DNA from: Pseudoalteromonas sp. N1230-9
GTDB lineage: Bacteria; Pseudomonadota; Gammaproteobacteria; Enterobacterales; Alteromonadaceae
Direction: 5' to 3'
Assembly (NCBI RefSeq): GCF_032716425.1
Contig: NZ_CP090419.1
Coordinates: 2,296,001-2,360,000, forward strand
DNA length: 64,000 nt
This document shows positions 7,242 through 19,378 of this stretch, piece by piece; positions within the stretch are counted from its first letter, which is position 1, and each line of letters opens with the position of its first letter. The translations under genes and the position numbers were made by a program. Under the pieces are notes generated by a model, which worked only from the letters and a program-made list of their open reading frames with translations, was not told where the DNA came from and searched no databases.

Positions 7242-9187
7242 GAGTCAGTATTGCTCATAAAATTTTGATGATTATAGGTTTTACCATCACTCTAATTTTG
7301 GGGGTGAGCACTTCTATGCATGTAGTTGAGTTAAAAGAACAGACTTTACTGAATATGAGTGAGAAAGCCGATGCGATCGTTTCACCTATGCTCTCAGAAA
7401 TCGACAATTTAACGACCGATAACACCATTGGCAGTTGGGTTTTAAAGATTCAGGGGATCACGTTAAAGAATATCTTAAAAAACAATACATTTGATGATCT
7501 TCAAACCATTTATTTTATTGATCAAAATAACTTTATTGCAGCTCACCCCGACACATCTAAAATTGATACGCTAGAAACAAATCAAGTAATACTCAAGCAA
7601 CTTAAGCCAAATCAAAATACCATCGTGCCTTTAGATCAACAATACGCTGTTGCCGTACCCATTGATAACCATCAAGGTGAGAATATAGGTTACGTTATTG
7701 TGACCTTTTCAGACAAAGACTTGGCCCTAAAAACAAAATCAATCATTAGTAATGCAATATCTTTATTTGCAATTTACCTACTTGCTGCGATGATCATTGC
7801 CTATATCATCATCAGGCGAATTATCTTACAGCCTGTAGAGCAACTTGTAGAGTTTTCTCATGCTGTTACCACAGGTGATTTAAACTGCCCTATCAATATT
7901 AAAAGCCAAGATGAAATTGGTACCCTAGCAAGTGGCTTTAAGATGATGCGCGCGGCGGTAAGGCAGCAGATCAACAGCATGCATGAACAACACAGTCAAT
8001 TAGAAGAAACCATCGCTAAGCGCACACAAGAATATATTGATGCGAAGGAGCAAGCTGAACAATCTAATCAAGCCAAAAGCCGCTTTTTAGCAAATATGTC
8101 ACATGAGTTAAGAACACCACTCAATGCGGTGCTTGGGTTTAGCCAATTACTACAAGACAGTGAAACAGACAAAAACAAGCGTCGCTACTTAGAAGCAATA
8201 TCAATTTCAGGTAGTTCACTACTCAATGTTCTTAATGATATTCTTGATTTGTCAAAAATTGATGCTGGAAAAATGCAACTTGATATAGATCGCGTCGAGA
8301 TCCCGACTATCTGTCATGAATTAAACATGATGTTTTTGCAATTAAGTGCCCAAAAAGATCTCGACTTTAAAGTGACAGCTCACCCTGGCTTCAAAACCCC
8401 CGTATTACTTGATAGCAATAAAGTACGCCAAGTACTGACAAACTTAATCAGTAATGCGATTAAGTTTACCTCACAAGGGTGTGTCGATGTGTATTTCGAC
8501 TTCAAGCCTCATGATGATGAAAGTCATATCGATATTGCTATTCATGTTAAAGACACGGGCAAAGGCATTCCTAAAGATCAGCAAGATTTAATCTTTAATG
8601 ACTTCGAACAAGTTCAAGGTCAGCGCAGTTCAGAGTTTGGGGGAACAGGCCTTGGATTAGCAATTTCACTACGTTTTATTAAATTAATGGGTGGCGAGTT
8701 ATCGGTATTGAGTGAAAAAGATAAAGGCAGTGAGTTTATTGTATCAATTCCTAATGTTGAACTTGCGGAATCAATGGCCGAGGTAGAGCATCGTAACTAC
8801 CCTGCTATTTCAAGCTACCACTTTAACCCTGCGCGTATTTTAATTGTCGACGATATCCCCTACAACAGAGACTATTTAGAGTCATTTTTATCACGTTGGA
8901 GTTTTACTATAGATACCGCTATAAATGGAGAAGACGCACTTAAAAAGATAGAACAACAGCAACCGGATTTAATAATCATGGATTTAAAAATGCCGGTAAT
9001 GGGTGGGCTAGAAGCATGTCAGTTAATTCGTAGTGACGACCGTTTTAAACACATTCCAATTATCGCAGTAACCGCATCCTCGTTAAAAGATGAAAAGGCA
9101 CAATCGAATATTCTAACTGACTATATAATCAGTAAACCAATATACCGAGAGCACCTTATCTTTATTATTGCCCAGTACTTAGATTAG
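7238..9187 (+). CDS. Hybrid sensor histidine kinase (TM-sensor-TM-HAMP-HisKA-HATPase-REC)
   Basis: 649 aa. TM1 at about 9-27, periplasmic sensor 28-170 (Cache-like by layout), TM2 172-193, HAMP 195-245, a coiled coil, then the phosphorylated His289 in ANMSHELRTPLN. The ATP-binding domain has NLISNAIKF and GGTGLGLAISL. A C-terminal receiver has DD after ILIV, phosphoacceptor Asp582 (IIMDLKMP) and Lys633 (SKPIY). There is no Hpt domain, so a separate phosphotransfer protein must exist elsewhere. It is translationally coupled to the binding protein by a 4-nt overlap. With the upstream receiver-TPR protein it looks like a periplasmic-ligand signalling system. Confidence 0.9.
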   Translation: MRVSIAHKILMIIGFTITLILGVSTSMHVVELKEQTLLNMSEKADAIVSPMLSEIDNLTTDNTIGSWVLKIQGITLKNILKNNTFDDLQTIYFIDQNNFIAAHPDTSKIDTLETNQVILKQLKPNQNTIVPLDQQYAVAVPIDNHQGENIGYVIVTFSDKDLALKTKSIISNAISLFAIYLLAAMIIAYIIIRRIILQPVEQLVEFSHAVTTGDLNCPINIKSQDEIGTLASGFKMMRAAVRQQINSMHEQHSQLEETIAKRTQEYIDAKEQAEQSNQAKSRFLANMSHELRTPLNAVLGFSQLLQDSETDKNKRRYLEAISISGSSLLNVLNDILDLSKIDAGKMQLDIDRVEIPTICHELNMMFLQLSAQKDLDFKVTAHPGFKTPVLLDSNKVRQVLTNLISNAIKFTSQGCVDVYFDFKPHDDESHIDIAIHVKDTGKGIPKDQQDLIFNDFEQVQGQRSSEFGGTGLGLAISLRFIKLMGGELSVLSEKDKGSEFIVSIPNVELAESMAEVEHRNYPAISSYHFNPARILIVDDIPYNRDYLESFLSRWSFTIDTAINGEDALKKIEQQQPDLIIMDLKMPVMGGLEACQLIRSDDRFKHIPIIAVTASSLKDEKAQSNILTDYIISKPIYREHLIFIIAQYLD

Positions 9188-9627
9188 TCGCATTTTTTCA
9201 TGGCAATAGCATTCATACAATAACGAAGGCCGCTCGGTGCTGGGCCATCAGGAAAAACATGGCCTAAGTGCGCATCGCACACATTACAAACCGCTTCTAT
9301 ACGTTGCATTGCGTGGCTGTTATCCACAATATAAGCAATACTTTCTTTACTGCTTGGTTGCGTAAATGAAGGCCAACCAGTACCACTGTCAAATTTTTCA
9401 TCTGCGTCAAACAGCAAATTATCACAGCATACACAAGCGTATTTACCAGGTTCGAATAAAGTACATGAATCGGAGCTGTGTGGGCGCTCTGTTCCTTTTA
9501 AACGTGTCACATAAAAGGTGTGTTCATCTAACTGTGACTGCCACTCAGAGGCGCTCTTTTCGACTCTGCGCGGCGGAGTCGGATTACCAGTTTGTGCGAA
9601 CGTTAATATATCTTGCCAAGTTAACAT
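9184..9627 (-). CDS. msrB: Peptide-methionine (R)-S-oxide reductase
   Basis: 147 aa, typical single-domain MsrB length. It reduces methionine-R-sulfoxide in damaged proteins using thioredoxin. Two CxxC pairs for structural zinc (CVCC near 66 and CNVC near 113), the FDSGTGWPSF signature, and catalytic Cys137 in LRYCMNA. It is convergent with the hybrid kinase, the stop codons overlapping by 4 bp. GAGGGGG lies a little upstream of ATG 9627. Confidence 0.93.
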   Translation of the reverse strand: MLTWQDILTFAQTGNPTPPRRVEKSASEWQSQLDEHTFYVTRLKGTERPHSSDSCTLFEPGKYACVCCDNLLFDADEKFDSGTGWPSFTQPSSKESIAYIVDNSHAMQRIEAVCNVCDAHLGHVFPDGPAPSGLRYCMNAIAMKKCD

Positions 9628-9691
9628 AAGGCCCCCTCAAGATTTAAAGTATGCCAAGACACTACATCAAAAAGCTAAGGCTCGGCAAGCC

Positions 9692-10135
9692 TTAAGATGT
9701 TATTGTAATTTTCTGCCGTTCACGCGCTGATAAAATGATATGAAGATGTGAAATTATTTCAGCTTTAGAGACACTCAGTACTGCATGCAACCGTTGTGAG
9801 TTAATGTCTTCGATAACAATACTTCCCTCACCGACACTGATTGTTTTGATTTGCCCTATTAACACAAATTCGGCTTTACGTTTAAAATCAAATAATCCCG
9901 CTAGGCTTATTAAAGCAAGCTGATTAACATCTCGCTTGATTAACTCTTCAACTGGGTTTCTGTTTTTAAATAAAGGAGTAACTCGGTACAACGCAGAGCT
10001 TGTTATCACACACCAAAAAATAACAAACAATGAAAAAAGAGCACTATTCCACAGTGGTGTGACAAGCCATAAAAGCAGTAAAACGAGCGAAATTGCCACT
10101 GAAATTTTAGCTAATAGCTTATTAACACGAAGCAT
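9692..10135 (-). CDS. Small membrane protein of unknown function, last gene of the ligA block
   Basis: 147 aa from ATG 10135, chosen because AGGAG sits just upstream and the previous stop (TAA) ends 1 nt before; a longer frame to 10174 would overlap the preceding gene. Two membrane segments (about 13-50), then a soluble domain of about 95 residues rich in beta strands (VLIGQIKTISVGEGSIVIEDI). I do not recognise the family. It is cotranscribed with the two membrane-protein genes before it by spacing. Confidence 0.7.
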   Translation of the reverse strand: MLRVNKLLAKISVAISLVLLLLWLVTPLWNSALFSLFVIFWCVITSSALYRVTPLFKNRNPVEELIKRDVNQLALISLAGLFDFKRKAEFVLIGQIKTISVGEGSIVIEDINSQRLHAVLSVSKAEIISHLHIILSARERQKITITS

Positions 10136-10136
10136 T

Positions 10137-10627
10137 TTATTCTCCTTTTTTAATAATTGGATCAGGCCAATCATTAAAAAATACGCTGAGGTAACGACTT
10201 TTCAGTAAGTACAACAACACCCATAATACAATTACCATTTGACACGCTAGAAACAATGAAAATTGATAATGACTATGCGCTGCTTGATATGTAAGCCAGC
10301 CTAGATCAATAATTGCACATAAAATTAATGGCCAACGCATAAAACGCCATATGCTTGCGAGTCGCTTTGCGCTATCAGGGTTATCTTGTGGTCGTCTTAA
10401 ACAAAATATAACAGCAGGTAATAAAGCAATGGCCGCAATACCGATAGAAAAAAAGAAATCAGACTTACTGCTAAAAAATAACGACATAATATCTAAATCA
10501 GGGCGACGACTCAGCGCCGCCATAATCCAAATAAAGTAACTGCGTAAAAGTACTAATAAAGATAAATGAAAAGCTATAGGCGTTCTATATGCTCCGTATT
10601 TATCCCAATATTCAGGCCCATAACGCA

Positions 10628-10628
<1 letters not shown>
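10137..10628 (-). CDS. DUF2919-like inner-membrane protein (YfeZ family)
   Basis: 163 aa with four predicted membrane segments and a short conserved N-terminus (YWDKYGAYRTPIAF), which fits the DUF2919/YfeZ family as I know it. Function unknown. Its ATG overlaps the preceding stop as TAATG, so it is translationally coupled to the DUF3392-like gene, and the next gene begins 1 nt after its stop. Confidence 0.72.
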
Positions 10629-13001
<2,373 letters not shown>

Positions 13002-13013
13002 CTACATAAAAAA

Positions 13014-13042
13014 GCCACTTAAACGAGTCATCGCCAAGTGGC
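13014..13042 (-). terminator. Rho-independent terminator after zipA
   Basis: On the minus strand GCCACTT (from 13042) pairs with AAGTGGC (to 13014) and is followed by TTTTTT. The loop is long (15 nt). It lies between the zipA stop and the ligA start. Confidence 0.7.
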
Positions 13043-13070
13043 CTAAAATACAAAAAATGTGCAACGACTA

Positions 13071-13811
13071 TTATGCTGAAAAGCTTCTTACTTTCTCAAC
13101 ATACTCTCTCACACTGTCAACCGTCATTTCTTCACGGTTGCTATTTAAAATAGTTGCACCAAATTCATCAGCAAGTTTTTTAGCTGCGCTGTGCAACATA
13201 TTAAAGGCACTTAAGCCATCGCCTTCACATGGTAAGGTCATAAATAAGCTTACCCCTGCGGTACTAAATTGTTCCATATTATCAATATCGAATGTACCAG
13301 GGTTATACATATTCACTAATCGGAACAACACAGGCCCCGTACCCGCAGGGTCTAGGTGACGATTAAAGAAGCCTTCTTCTGAATATTTGAAGCCAAGCAT
13401 ATTAACAGCAGGTAGCAATTGGCTGCCTTCCATCGATAAACCTTCAGGCATTTGCAAGTGAACAATAATAAAGTCAGTTGGTTGCACTTCTTGTTGCGGC
13501 TCATCAGTAACAGATTCAACCTCTGATGGCTGTTCTTCTTCGACTGGCTGCTGCTCGATTTCAGGCTCAAGCTCGCGCTGCTCATTCTCAGCACTAAAGC
13601 TTAAATCACCAAATTCAGGTTCATCGCGTTCTTGAACAACAGGCTCTGGTGTATCTTCGACACTTGGCGTCGGTTCGTTAGGTTCGACCCGATCTTGCTG
13701 CGTAACCTCTGGATTGTCTTTTTTCCGTACAGACCAAAGTCCGTGTATTAATAAACCACCAATCACAAACACACTGATTACGATTAAAGCCCATCTTAAT
13801 TCTTCGGCCAT
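13071..13811 (-). CDS. zipA: Cell division protein ZipA
   Basis: 246 aa. ZipA anchors FtsZ to the inner membrane. One N-terminal membrane anchor (residues 7-28, no cleaved signal), a charged Pro/Gln/Glu-rich linker (about 32-110), and a C-terminal FtsZ-binding domain (about 112-240; DFIIVHLQMPEG, DPAGTGPVLFRLVNMYNPGTF). It is downstream of smc by 36 bp, the usual order, so likely the same transcript. It is shorter than the E. coli protein because the linker is shorter. Confidence 0.94.
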   Translation of the reverse strand: MAEELRWALIVISVFVIGGLLIHGLWSVRKKDNPEVTQQDRVEPNEPTPSVEDTPEPVVQERDEPEFGDLSFSAENEQRELEPEIEQQPVEEEQPSEVESVTDEPQQEVQPTDFIIVHLQMPEGLSMEGSQLLPAVNMLGFKYSEEGFFNRHLDPAGTGPVLFRLVNMYNPGTFDIDNMEQFSTAGVSLFMTLPCEGDGLSAFNMLHSAAKKLADEFGATILNSNREEMTVDSVREYVEKVRSFSA

Positions 13812-13847
13812 CCCCTCACCTTTATTATTTGATCTGCCTAACTAAAT

Positions 13848-16800
13848 TTATGCATGTGCCATTTGCACTGCTTGTTCAATATCTACAGCAACCATCCGAG
13901 AAACACCGGGTTCAGCCATAGTTACACCAGTCAATCTGCCTGCCATTTCCATGGCAATTTTATTATGACTAATATAAATAAATTGCACCGATTGTGACAT
14001 CTCTTCTACCAAACGGCAAAAACGACCCACGTTCGCATCATCCAATGGCGCATCCACTTCATCTAGCATACAGAATGGAGCTGGATTGAGCCTGAATATT
14101 GAAAACACCAATGATAATGCGGTCAGCGCTTTTTCTCCACCACTAAGCAGGTGAATTGTCGAATTTTTCTTGCCTGGTGGCCTTGCCATGATGCTCACCC
14201 CACTTTCCAGTAGATCATCACTGGTCAATTCAAGGTAAGCACTACCGCCACCAAACACTTTGGGGAATAACTCCCCAAAGTCAGTGTTTACTTGTTCAAA
14301 CGTCGCCTTGAAACGATTTTTTGTTTCTCGGTCGATTTTTTGAATCGCCCCTTCCAGGGTATTTAATGCTTGTGTTAAGTCATCAAGCTGCTGATTTAAA
14401 TAATCGCTACGTTGTTTAGCCTGCTCAAACTCATCTATTGCCGCTAAATTCACCGCGCCGAGCTCATTTAAAGCTTGCGTGGTTTTTGTAAGCAAAGTTT
14501 GCATGCTATTTAAATTGGCATTGTCAGGCAGTTCTTCAAGTACTGTTTTTAAATTTTGTTGCAGTTCTTCAAGTGGCTCTAAAGCCGCTTGTGCTTTAAC
14601 GATTAAACTTTGCTCATCCAGTGCCAATGCTTGCAGCTGCTCTTGCAACGTCACCAACTCAGATTGCGATGATTTCAGCGCTATTTGCTTATCAGCAAGC
14701 TCCTTTTTAGCTTGACTCAATGCCGCTTGCAAGTTTTTCAGCTCAACGTCACTTTGTTGATGCTTTTCAAGCAATAGCATAATTTGCTCTGCTACTTCTT
14801 CAAGCGGTATCACTATCTCTTCTAGTTGCTCGGTGAGCTCTAATACAGCTTCACTGGCAGCACTTTGGGCGGCATTAGCATGCTGAAGTTTGGTTTCGCT
14901 AAGTTGACACTCACTGCGAGCTTTTTGTTCGGCCAAATTTGCTTGATGTGCTTGCGTTTTATATTGCTCAAGCTGAGAAGCCACTTGGCGATAGTTGTTA
15001 TTTGCCTCAGTTTGTTGATGTTTCGCCTGCTCTAACTCAGTTTCAAGTTCTAACTGCTGCTCTAACAATTGCTCAAGTAAAGTCTGCTGCGTTTGTTGCT
15101 GTTGGTCGGCATTTTGCTTTTGCTCAGCCAGTAACGTTTGACGCTGTTGTAACTTAACACGCTGGTTTTGCCACTGCGTTTGCTGCTCTAGCAACATATC
15201 GCGGCGAGTACTGGCCGATGCAATCTGCTGAGCCGCTTGGTGAATTCGTTCTCTGTATTGCTCTTTGTCAGCGGTGAGCGTTTTTTTATGTGCTAGATGC
15301 TCATTTAACAATTGCTGCTTAGTTTCTAGTTGCTCGTTGAGCTCTTCATCTAACTGCTGTGCATCGCTAAGCTGAGCATGTTTTAAAAGCAAAGAATTGT
15401 CGGTGTCTTTATTAGCACCGGTATGAAAGTTACGACCATGTATACAGCCTTCTTCATCAATCACTGCCAGCCAATATGGATCCGCTAAAATAGCGTCATC
15501 AAAACAAGGTTGAAATGCAAACCGTGCTAATAAGTCAGGGTAAGCACCCGATTCGATATAATTTGCTAATGACTCTTTTGGTAGCTCAGCATTATTAGTT
15601 ACAGACCAAACACTATTAGGCTCTTTATGTTGACTGACCTTTAGATGCTCAAGGCCAAGCAAAGCTTGCTCAACTAACGGCTCAAAGCCAGCAGCCACTT
15701 TTAACTGTGCTAATAAAGAAACACTCCCGCTGTCGGTTTGCTCTGATAGCAAAGAATTAAGCGCAGCTATGCTGGCTTTGTTTTCATTACTGTGTTGTTG
15801 AACCCGTTTAAAGTCTTGCTCTAAGTGCTGTTGCTCTTTATCCGCTTGTTCTAGACTCTGAGTGAGCTTATTTAGCGCACTTTGTTGCTGCGCAAGCTCT
15901 TTTGTCAATGTTTGAATATGCAGGTGTTGCTCAGCAATTTGCACTGCAACTGGGGTCGCTTCTAGCTCACTAATTTCAGCGGCAAGTTGTGTCTGCTGGG
16001 TTTCAAGTTGTGCAAGAGTCTGGGCAAAGTGAGCCTGTTGACTCTTTGCAACATTAATATCACTACTATGAGCTTGATTTTTCTGTAAGGTGCTTTGATA
16101 TTGCTCATTGGCACTTTGCGTTTGTTGCTGCTGCAGAGCGACTTGCTCTTCAACCTCTGCAACTTGCTCAGCGCACAGCAAACTTTGCTCAATCGCTTCT
16201 TGTAGCTGCTCTTGTAAAATGGCAGCAGAAGCGTGTTGCTCTTCTTGCAGCTCTTTATTTTGTAAATGCAATTGTTGCTGTTTGATAAGGTTTTGGCTAA
16301 GTGTTTGCTGTTGCTGCTTTAAACTGATCTGTTGCTGTTCTTTGCGGGTTAACTCTGTATGAGTTTGATGCTGAGCTTGCTGGGCATCTTGCAGTTTCTG
16401 CTGCTCAAGTTGCACCTGATTTTCAAGACTTGCTAAAACATCATCGTGGCCAGAATGCGCTTCTCTAAAGAACTGAATTTGCTCTTTAAGTTTATTGATT
16501 TGCTCAGCTTTATCAATTTGTTGTTGGTGTAACTTCTGCCACTTCAAAACCGCAATTTTCCCTTTTAAGGTACGTTCTGTGGCTTTTAGCTCTCGGTATT
16601 TTTTTGCATCGACTGATTGCACTGCAAGCTTATTGAGCTGTGTTTGCAACTCTTGCCTTACATCAAGCAATCGTTCAAGGTTTTCGCGGGTACTTTTAAT
16701 GCGTGTTTGCGTCTCACGACGACGCTCTTTGTATTTTGAAACTCCCGCAGCTTCTTCTAAAAACACACGTAAGTCAGCCGGTTTGCTCTCTATTAAACGC

Positions 16801-17249
16801 GAGATCATGCCCTGCTCAATAATCGCATAGCTGCGCGGGCCAAGACCCGTGCCTAAAAAGATATCGGTAATATCACGCTTACGGCATTTACTGCCATTTA
16901 GAAAATAAATTGACTGACCATCTCGGGTCACTAAGCGCTTGATCGCCACTTGGTTTCGATCAGCAAAGGTATTCGGTAGATGGCCACTGGTGTTATCAAA
17001 CACCAACTCAACAGAGGCTTGTGAAATAGGTTTTCGATTAGTTGAGCCGTTAAAAATAACATCGGTCATGGCATCGCCACGTAAGTTTTTAGCTGAGCTT
17101 TCACCTAGCACCCAACGCACTGCATCGATGACATTTGATTTGCCACAGCCGTTCGGGCCGACAACACAGGTCATCTGATCAGGAAATGGGATCTTAGTGG
17201 GTTCAACAAACGATTTGAAACCCGCTAATTTTATGGTGCTTAAGCGCAT
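13848..17249 (-). CDS. smc: Chromosome partition protein SMC
   Basis: 1133 aa. ATPase that loops and compacts DNA. Walker A GPNGCGKSN (31-39) and Q-loop at the N-terminus, long coiled coils (about 165-490 and 640-980) flanking a hinge near 495-620, then signature LSGGEKALTALSLVF and Walker B CMLDEVDAPLDD at the C-terminus. The coiled coils are unusually rich in Gln (many runs of QQQ), and their complement gives several Ser/Cys-rich false frames. scpA and scpB are not nearby. Start ATG 17249 fits the family N-terminus MRLSTIKLAGFKSF. Confidence 0.97.
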   Translation of the reverse strand: MRLSTIKLAGFKSFVEPTKIPFPDQMTCVVGPNGCGKSNVIDAVRWVLGESSAKNLRGDAMTDVIFNGSTNRKPISQASVELVFDNTSGHLPNTFADRNQVAIKRLVTRDGQSIYFLNGSKCRKRDITDIFLGTGLGPRSYAIIEQGMISRLIESKPADLRVFLEEAAGVSKYKERRRETQTRIKSTRENLERLLDVRQELQTQLNKLAVQSVDAKKYRELKATERTLKGKIAVLKWQKLHQQQIDKAEQINKLKEQIQFFREAHSGHDDVLASLENQVQLEQQKLQDAQQAQHQTHTELTRKEQQQISLKQQQQTLSQNLIKQQQLHLQNKELQEEQHASAAILQEQLQEAIEQSLLCAEQVAEVEEQVALQQQQTQSANEQYQSTLQKNQAHSSDINVAKSQQAHFAQTLAQLETQQTQLAAEISELEATPVAVQIAEQHLHIQTLTKELAQQQSALNKLTQSLEQADKEQQHLEQDFKRVQQHSNENKASIAALNSLLSEQTDSGSVSLLAQLKVAAGFEPLVEQALLGLEHLKVSQHKEPNSVWSVTNNAELPKESLANYIESGAYPDLLARFAFQPCFDDAILADPYWLAVIDEEGCIHGRNFHTGANKDTDNSLLLKHAQLSDAQQLDEELNEQLETKQQLLNEHLAHKKTLTADKEQYRERIHQAAQQIASASTRRDMLLEQQTQWQNQRVKLQQRQTLLAEQKQNADQQQQTQQTLLEQLLEQQLELETELEQAKHQQTEANNNYRQVASQLEQYKTQAHQANLAEQKARSECQLSETKLQHANAAQSAASEAVLELTEQLEEIVIPLEEVAEQIMLLLEKHQQSDVELKNLQAALSQAKKELADKQIALKSSQSELVTLQEQLQALALDEQSLIVKAQAALEPLEELQQNLKTVLEELPDNANLNSMQTLLTKTTQALNELGAVNLAAIDEFEQAKQRSDYLNQQLDDLTQALNTLEGAIQKIDRETKNRFKATFEQVNTDFGELFPKVFGGGSAYLELTSDDLLESGVSIMARPPGKKNSTIHLLSGGEKALTALSLVFSIFRLNPAPFCMLDEVDAPLDDANVGRFCRLVEEMSQSVQFIYISHNKIAMEMAGRLTGVTMAEPGVSRMVAVDIEQAVQMAHA

Positions 17250-17309
17250 CTAATTGTTTTACCGATTTTTATTGTTATTCTTCAATTTAACCCATTTTAG
17301 GGTAAAAGG

Positions 17310-18041
17310 TTAAGCGTGGCGCTTAAAATTATCTAAAATAATACCCGTTGCCATTGCTACATTAAGCGATTCTGCTTGGCCATAAGCCGGAATAGTGATT
17401 TTATCAGTAACTAAGCTTTCGCAATCAGCACGAATACCATGAGATTCACTGCCCATTAGTAATACGGCATCTTGCTTTAGAGCAGTTTTGTGAATGTTCT
17501 CACCTTCTAAAAATGCGCCATACACAGGAAGGTTTAAACTAGGTAAGTAACTGGTTAAGTCGGTTTGTGTGACACTCACACGAGCAAATGAACCCATAGT
17601 TGCGCTGATGGTTTTCGGGTTATAAGCATCGGCACTGTCTGTGCTGGTAACAATATGCTTAATACCATACCAGTCAGCAACACGAATAATCGTGCCCAAA
17701 TTACCCGGATCCGACACACCGTCAAGGGCTAAAATAAGCCCTGATGTTGGTAATGCTTGCTGGCTTGGCATATCAACAACAGCAATGGCGGCGTTGTTAC
17801 TAACAAGCGTACTGGCTTTAGTTAGGCTGTCTTCGTCTGCTTCAATGACTTGATGGGCTGCAAGCGCTGTTTGATGCGCAGAAATAAATGCAGGAGTCGC
17901 AAAAATATGAGCAATACTTAAACCACTGTTTAGTAATTCAAGTACATTTTTTTCGCCTTGTACAAGGTACTGATTGTATTGCTTACGGTATTTCTTTTGA
18001 CCTAATGCACGAATTAGTTTCAGTTGGTTTTTTGAAATCAT
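17310..18041 (-). CDS. SpoU/TrmH-family RNA 2'-O-methyltransferase
   Basis: 243 aa. The N-terminal substrate-binding part (1-95) precedes the knotted methyltransferase domain with motif 1 DPGNLGTIIR (about 112-121), motif 2 LLMGSESHG and motif 3 IPAYGQAESLNVAMATGI. Transfers a methyl from S-adenosylmethionine to ribose of rRNA or tRNA; the exact target cannot be read from sequence. It resembles the TrmH/RlmB group (such as YfiF/TsnR paralogs) but is not classic RlmB. Lies 60 bp upstream of smc on the same strand. Confidence 0.9.
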   Translation of the reverse strand: MISKNQLKLIRALGQKKYRKQYNQYLVQGEKNVLELLNSGLSIAHIFATPAFISAHQTALAAHQVIEADEDSLTKASTLVSNNAAIAVVDMPSQQALPTSGLILALDGVSDPGNLGTIIRVADWYGIKHIVTSTDSADAYNPKTISATMGSFARVSVTQTDLTSYLPSLNLPVYGAFLEGENIHKTALKQDAVLLMGSESHGIRADCESLVTDKITIPAYGQAESLNVAMATGIILDNFKRHA

Positions 18042-18159
18042 AACAGCCTCATAAAATGATGGTTTAGTATATCAGATTCTGTACTCGAAAAACCAAGGGG
18101 AAAGTGCCAATTGCTTATTCAATCAGCACTTTTAAGAGACACTAGCTAATTAATAGGCA

Positions 18160-18606
18160 TTAACTAATTTTCGTCAGCCATTCATTTAACCATGGCTCAG
18201 TAACAGGCCAAGGCTCAAAATCTTCACAGGCATCAATTTCTAAACGATGACCAACAGGTTTTGCCTGTAAATCGCGAAACAGCTCATCAAAACTGCGACC
18301 TGCACCACAAAACGTATCGCCATAGCTGCGGTCGCCCATAGCAATAATGCCGTATTGCTTGCCTGTTAACAGTGGGAATTGATCGTTTAATTGGCTGTAT
18401 AAAGCGATTAAGTTATCAGGAATATCACCCTGACCCGTCGTTGATGTGATCACTAAAATATGTGACGCAGCCAGCATGTCATCAACCGTGCCATTTTCAA
18501 CTAATTGCGCTTGATGCTCTGACTTTTCAATAACTTCAATAACTTGCTCGCTTAAACGCTCAGCACCGCCATAGACACTGCCGACAAAAATACTAATGGT
18601 TGCCAT
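18160..18606 (-). CDS. yqcA: Flavodoxin (YqcA type)
   Basis: 148 aa from ATG 18606 (AAGGA upstream; an earlier in-frame start would run into truC). FMN-binding flavodoxin fold: FVGSVYGGAE phosphate loop at the N-terminus, TSTTGQGDIPDN, and GDRSYGDTFCGAGR around the second flavin loop. The E. coli gene order queF-syd-csrB-yqcC-truC-yqcA is kept here, which identifies it as YqcA rather than MioC. Its start overlaps the truC stop by 14 bp. Confidence 0.85.
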   Translation of the reverse strand: MATISIFVGSVYGGAERLSEQVIEVIEKSEHQAQLVENGTVDDMLAASHILVITSTTGQGDIPDNLIALYSQLNDQFPLLTGKQYGIIAMGDRSYGDTFCGAGRSFDELFRDLQAKPVGHRLEIDACEDFEPWPVTEPWLNEWLTKIS

Positions 18607-19378
18607 AATAATCCTTTTCTTCTGTTGGCCAGCCAAGTTGCTGGCAAATCGTTAACATTGCATCGCCTAATGGCGCTCTAATTGTTATTGGTTGCTTGCT
18701 ATAAGGGTGCACAAACTTTAATTCAGAGGCAAATAACATTAAACGACGAAGCTGAAAATGCTCTCTAAAAAATTGATTATGCTGATTATCACCATGATTC
18801 ACATCACCAATAATTGGCAATGATAAATGTTTTAAATGACGACGAATTTGATGTTTGCGGCCAGTTTTAGGAAAACACTCCACCAGCGAGTAACGAACTG
18901 TTGGGTACTTACCAATTGGAATAGGTAAGCTTGCTTGGTGCAGGCAATGAAATAGCGTTTGTGCTTCTTGCGGTGCTTTATTTTGATCAGCAAACTTATC
19001 GGCAATTTTATCAAGCTCTTCTTTTAAAGGTTTATCTAAGAAGATTGATTCGTTTAAAAAGCCTCTTACTAAAGCTAAGTAACGTTTTTCAATTTGCCCA
19101 TCAATAAATAACTGGTTCATATCACGGGCCGCTTCTGAACTTAACGCAAACAGTAATACGCCTGAGGTTGGTCTATCTAACCGATGTACAGGAAACACGT
19201 GTTGACCAATTTGGTCACGCAGCATTTGCATCGCAAATTGGGTTTCGTGTTTGTCTAAAAACGAACGGTGAACCAATAAACCGGATGGTTTATCAATCGC
19301 AATGTAATTGTCATCGCGGTACAGAATCGTTAACTCGTCAAATTGTGGCTTAACAATCTCTTGCATCTTAGTCATCAC
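18593..19378 (-). CDS. truC: tRNA pseudouridine synthase C (U65)
   Basis: 261 aa. RluA-family pseudouridine synthase with catalytic Asp68 in VHRLDRPTSG and GRKHQIRRHL downstream. Family knowledge and neighbourhood (yqcC before, yqcA after) point to TruC, which acts on U65 of tRNAs. Several Met codons sit at the start (residues 1, 2, 5), so the exact start is open by a few codons. Its start overlaps the yqcC end by 11 bp. Confidence 0.9.
   Translation of the reverse strand: MMTKMQEIVKPQFDELTILYRDDNYIAIDKPSGLLVHRSFLDKHETQFAMQMLRDQIGQHVFPVHRLDRPTSGVLLFALSSEAARDMNQLFIDGQIEKRYLALVRGFLNESIFLDKPLKEELDKIADKFADQNKAPQEAQTLFHCLHQASLPIPIGKYPTVRYSLVECFPKTGRKHQIRRHLKHLSLPIIGDVNHGDNQHNQFFREHFQLRRLMLFASELKFVHPYSKQPITIRAPLGDAMLTICQQLGWPTEEKDYYGNH

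Noticed and set aside
16108..16362. 84-aa Cys-rich frame opposite smc
   Set aside because: Produced by reading the complement of Gln-rich coiled-coil codons; not a real Cys-rich protein.
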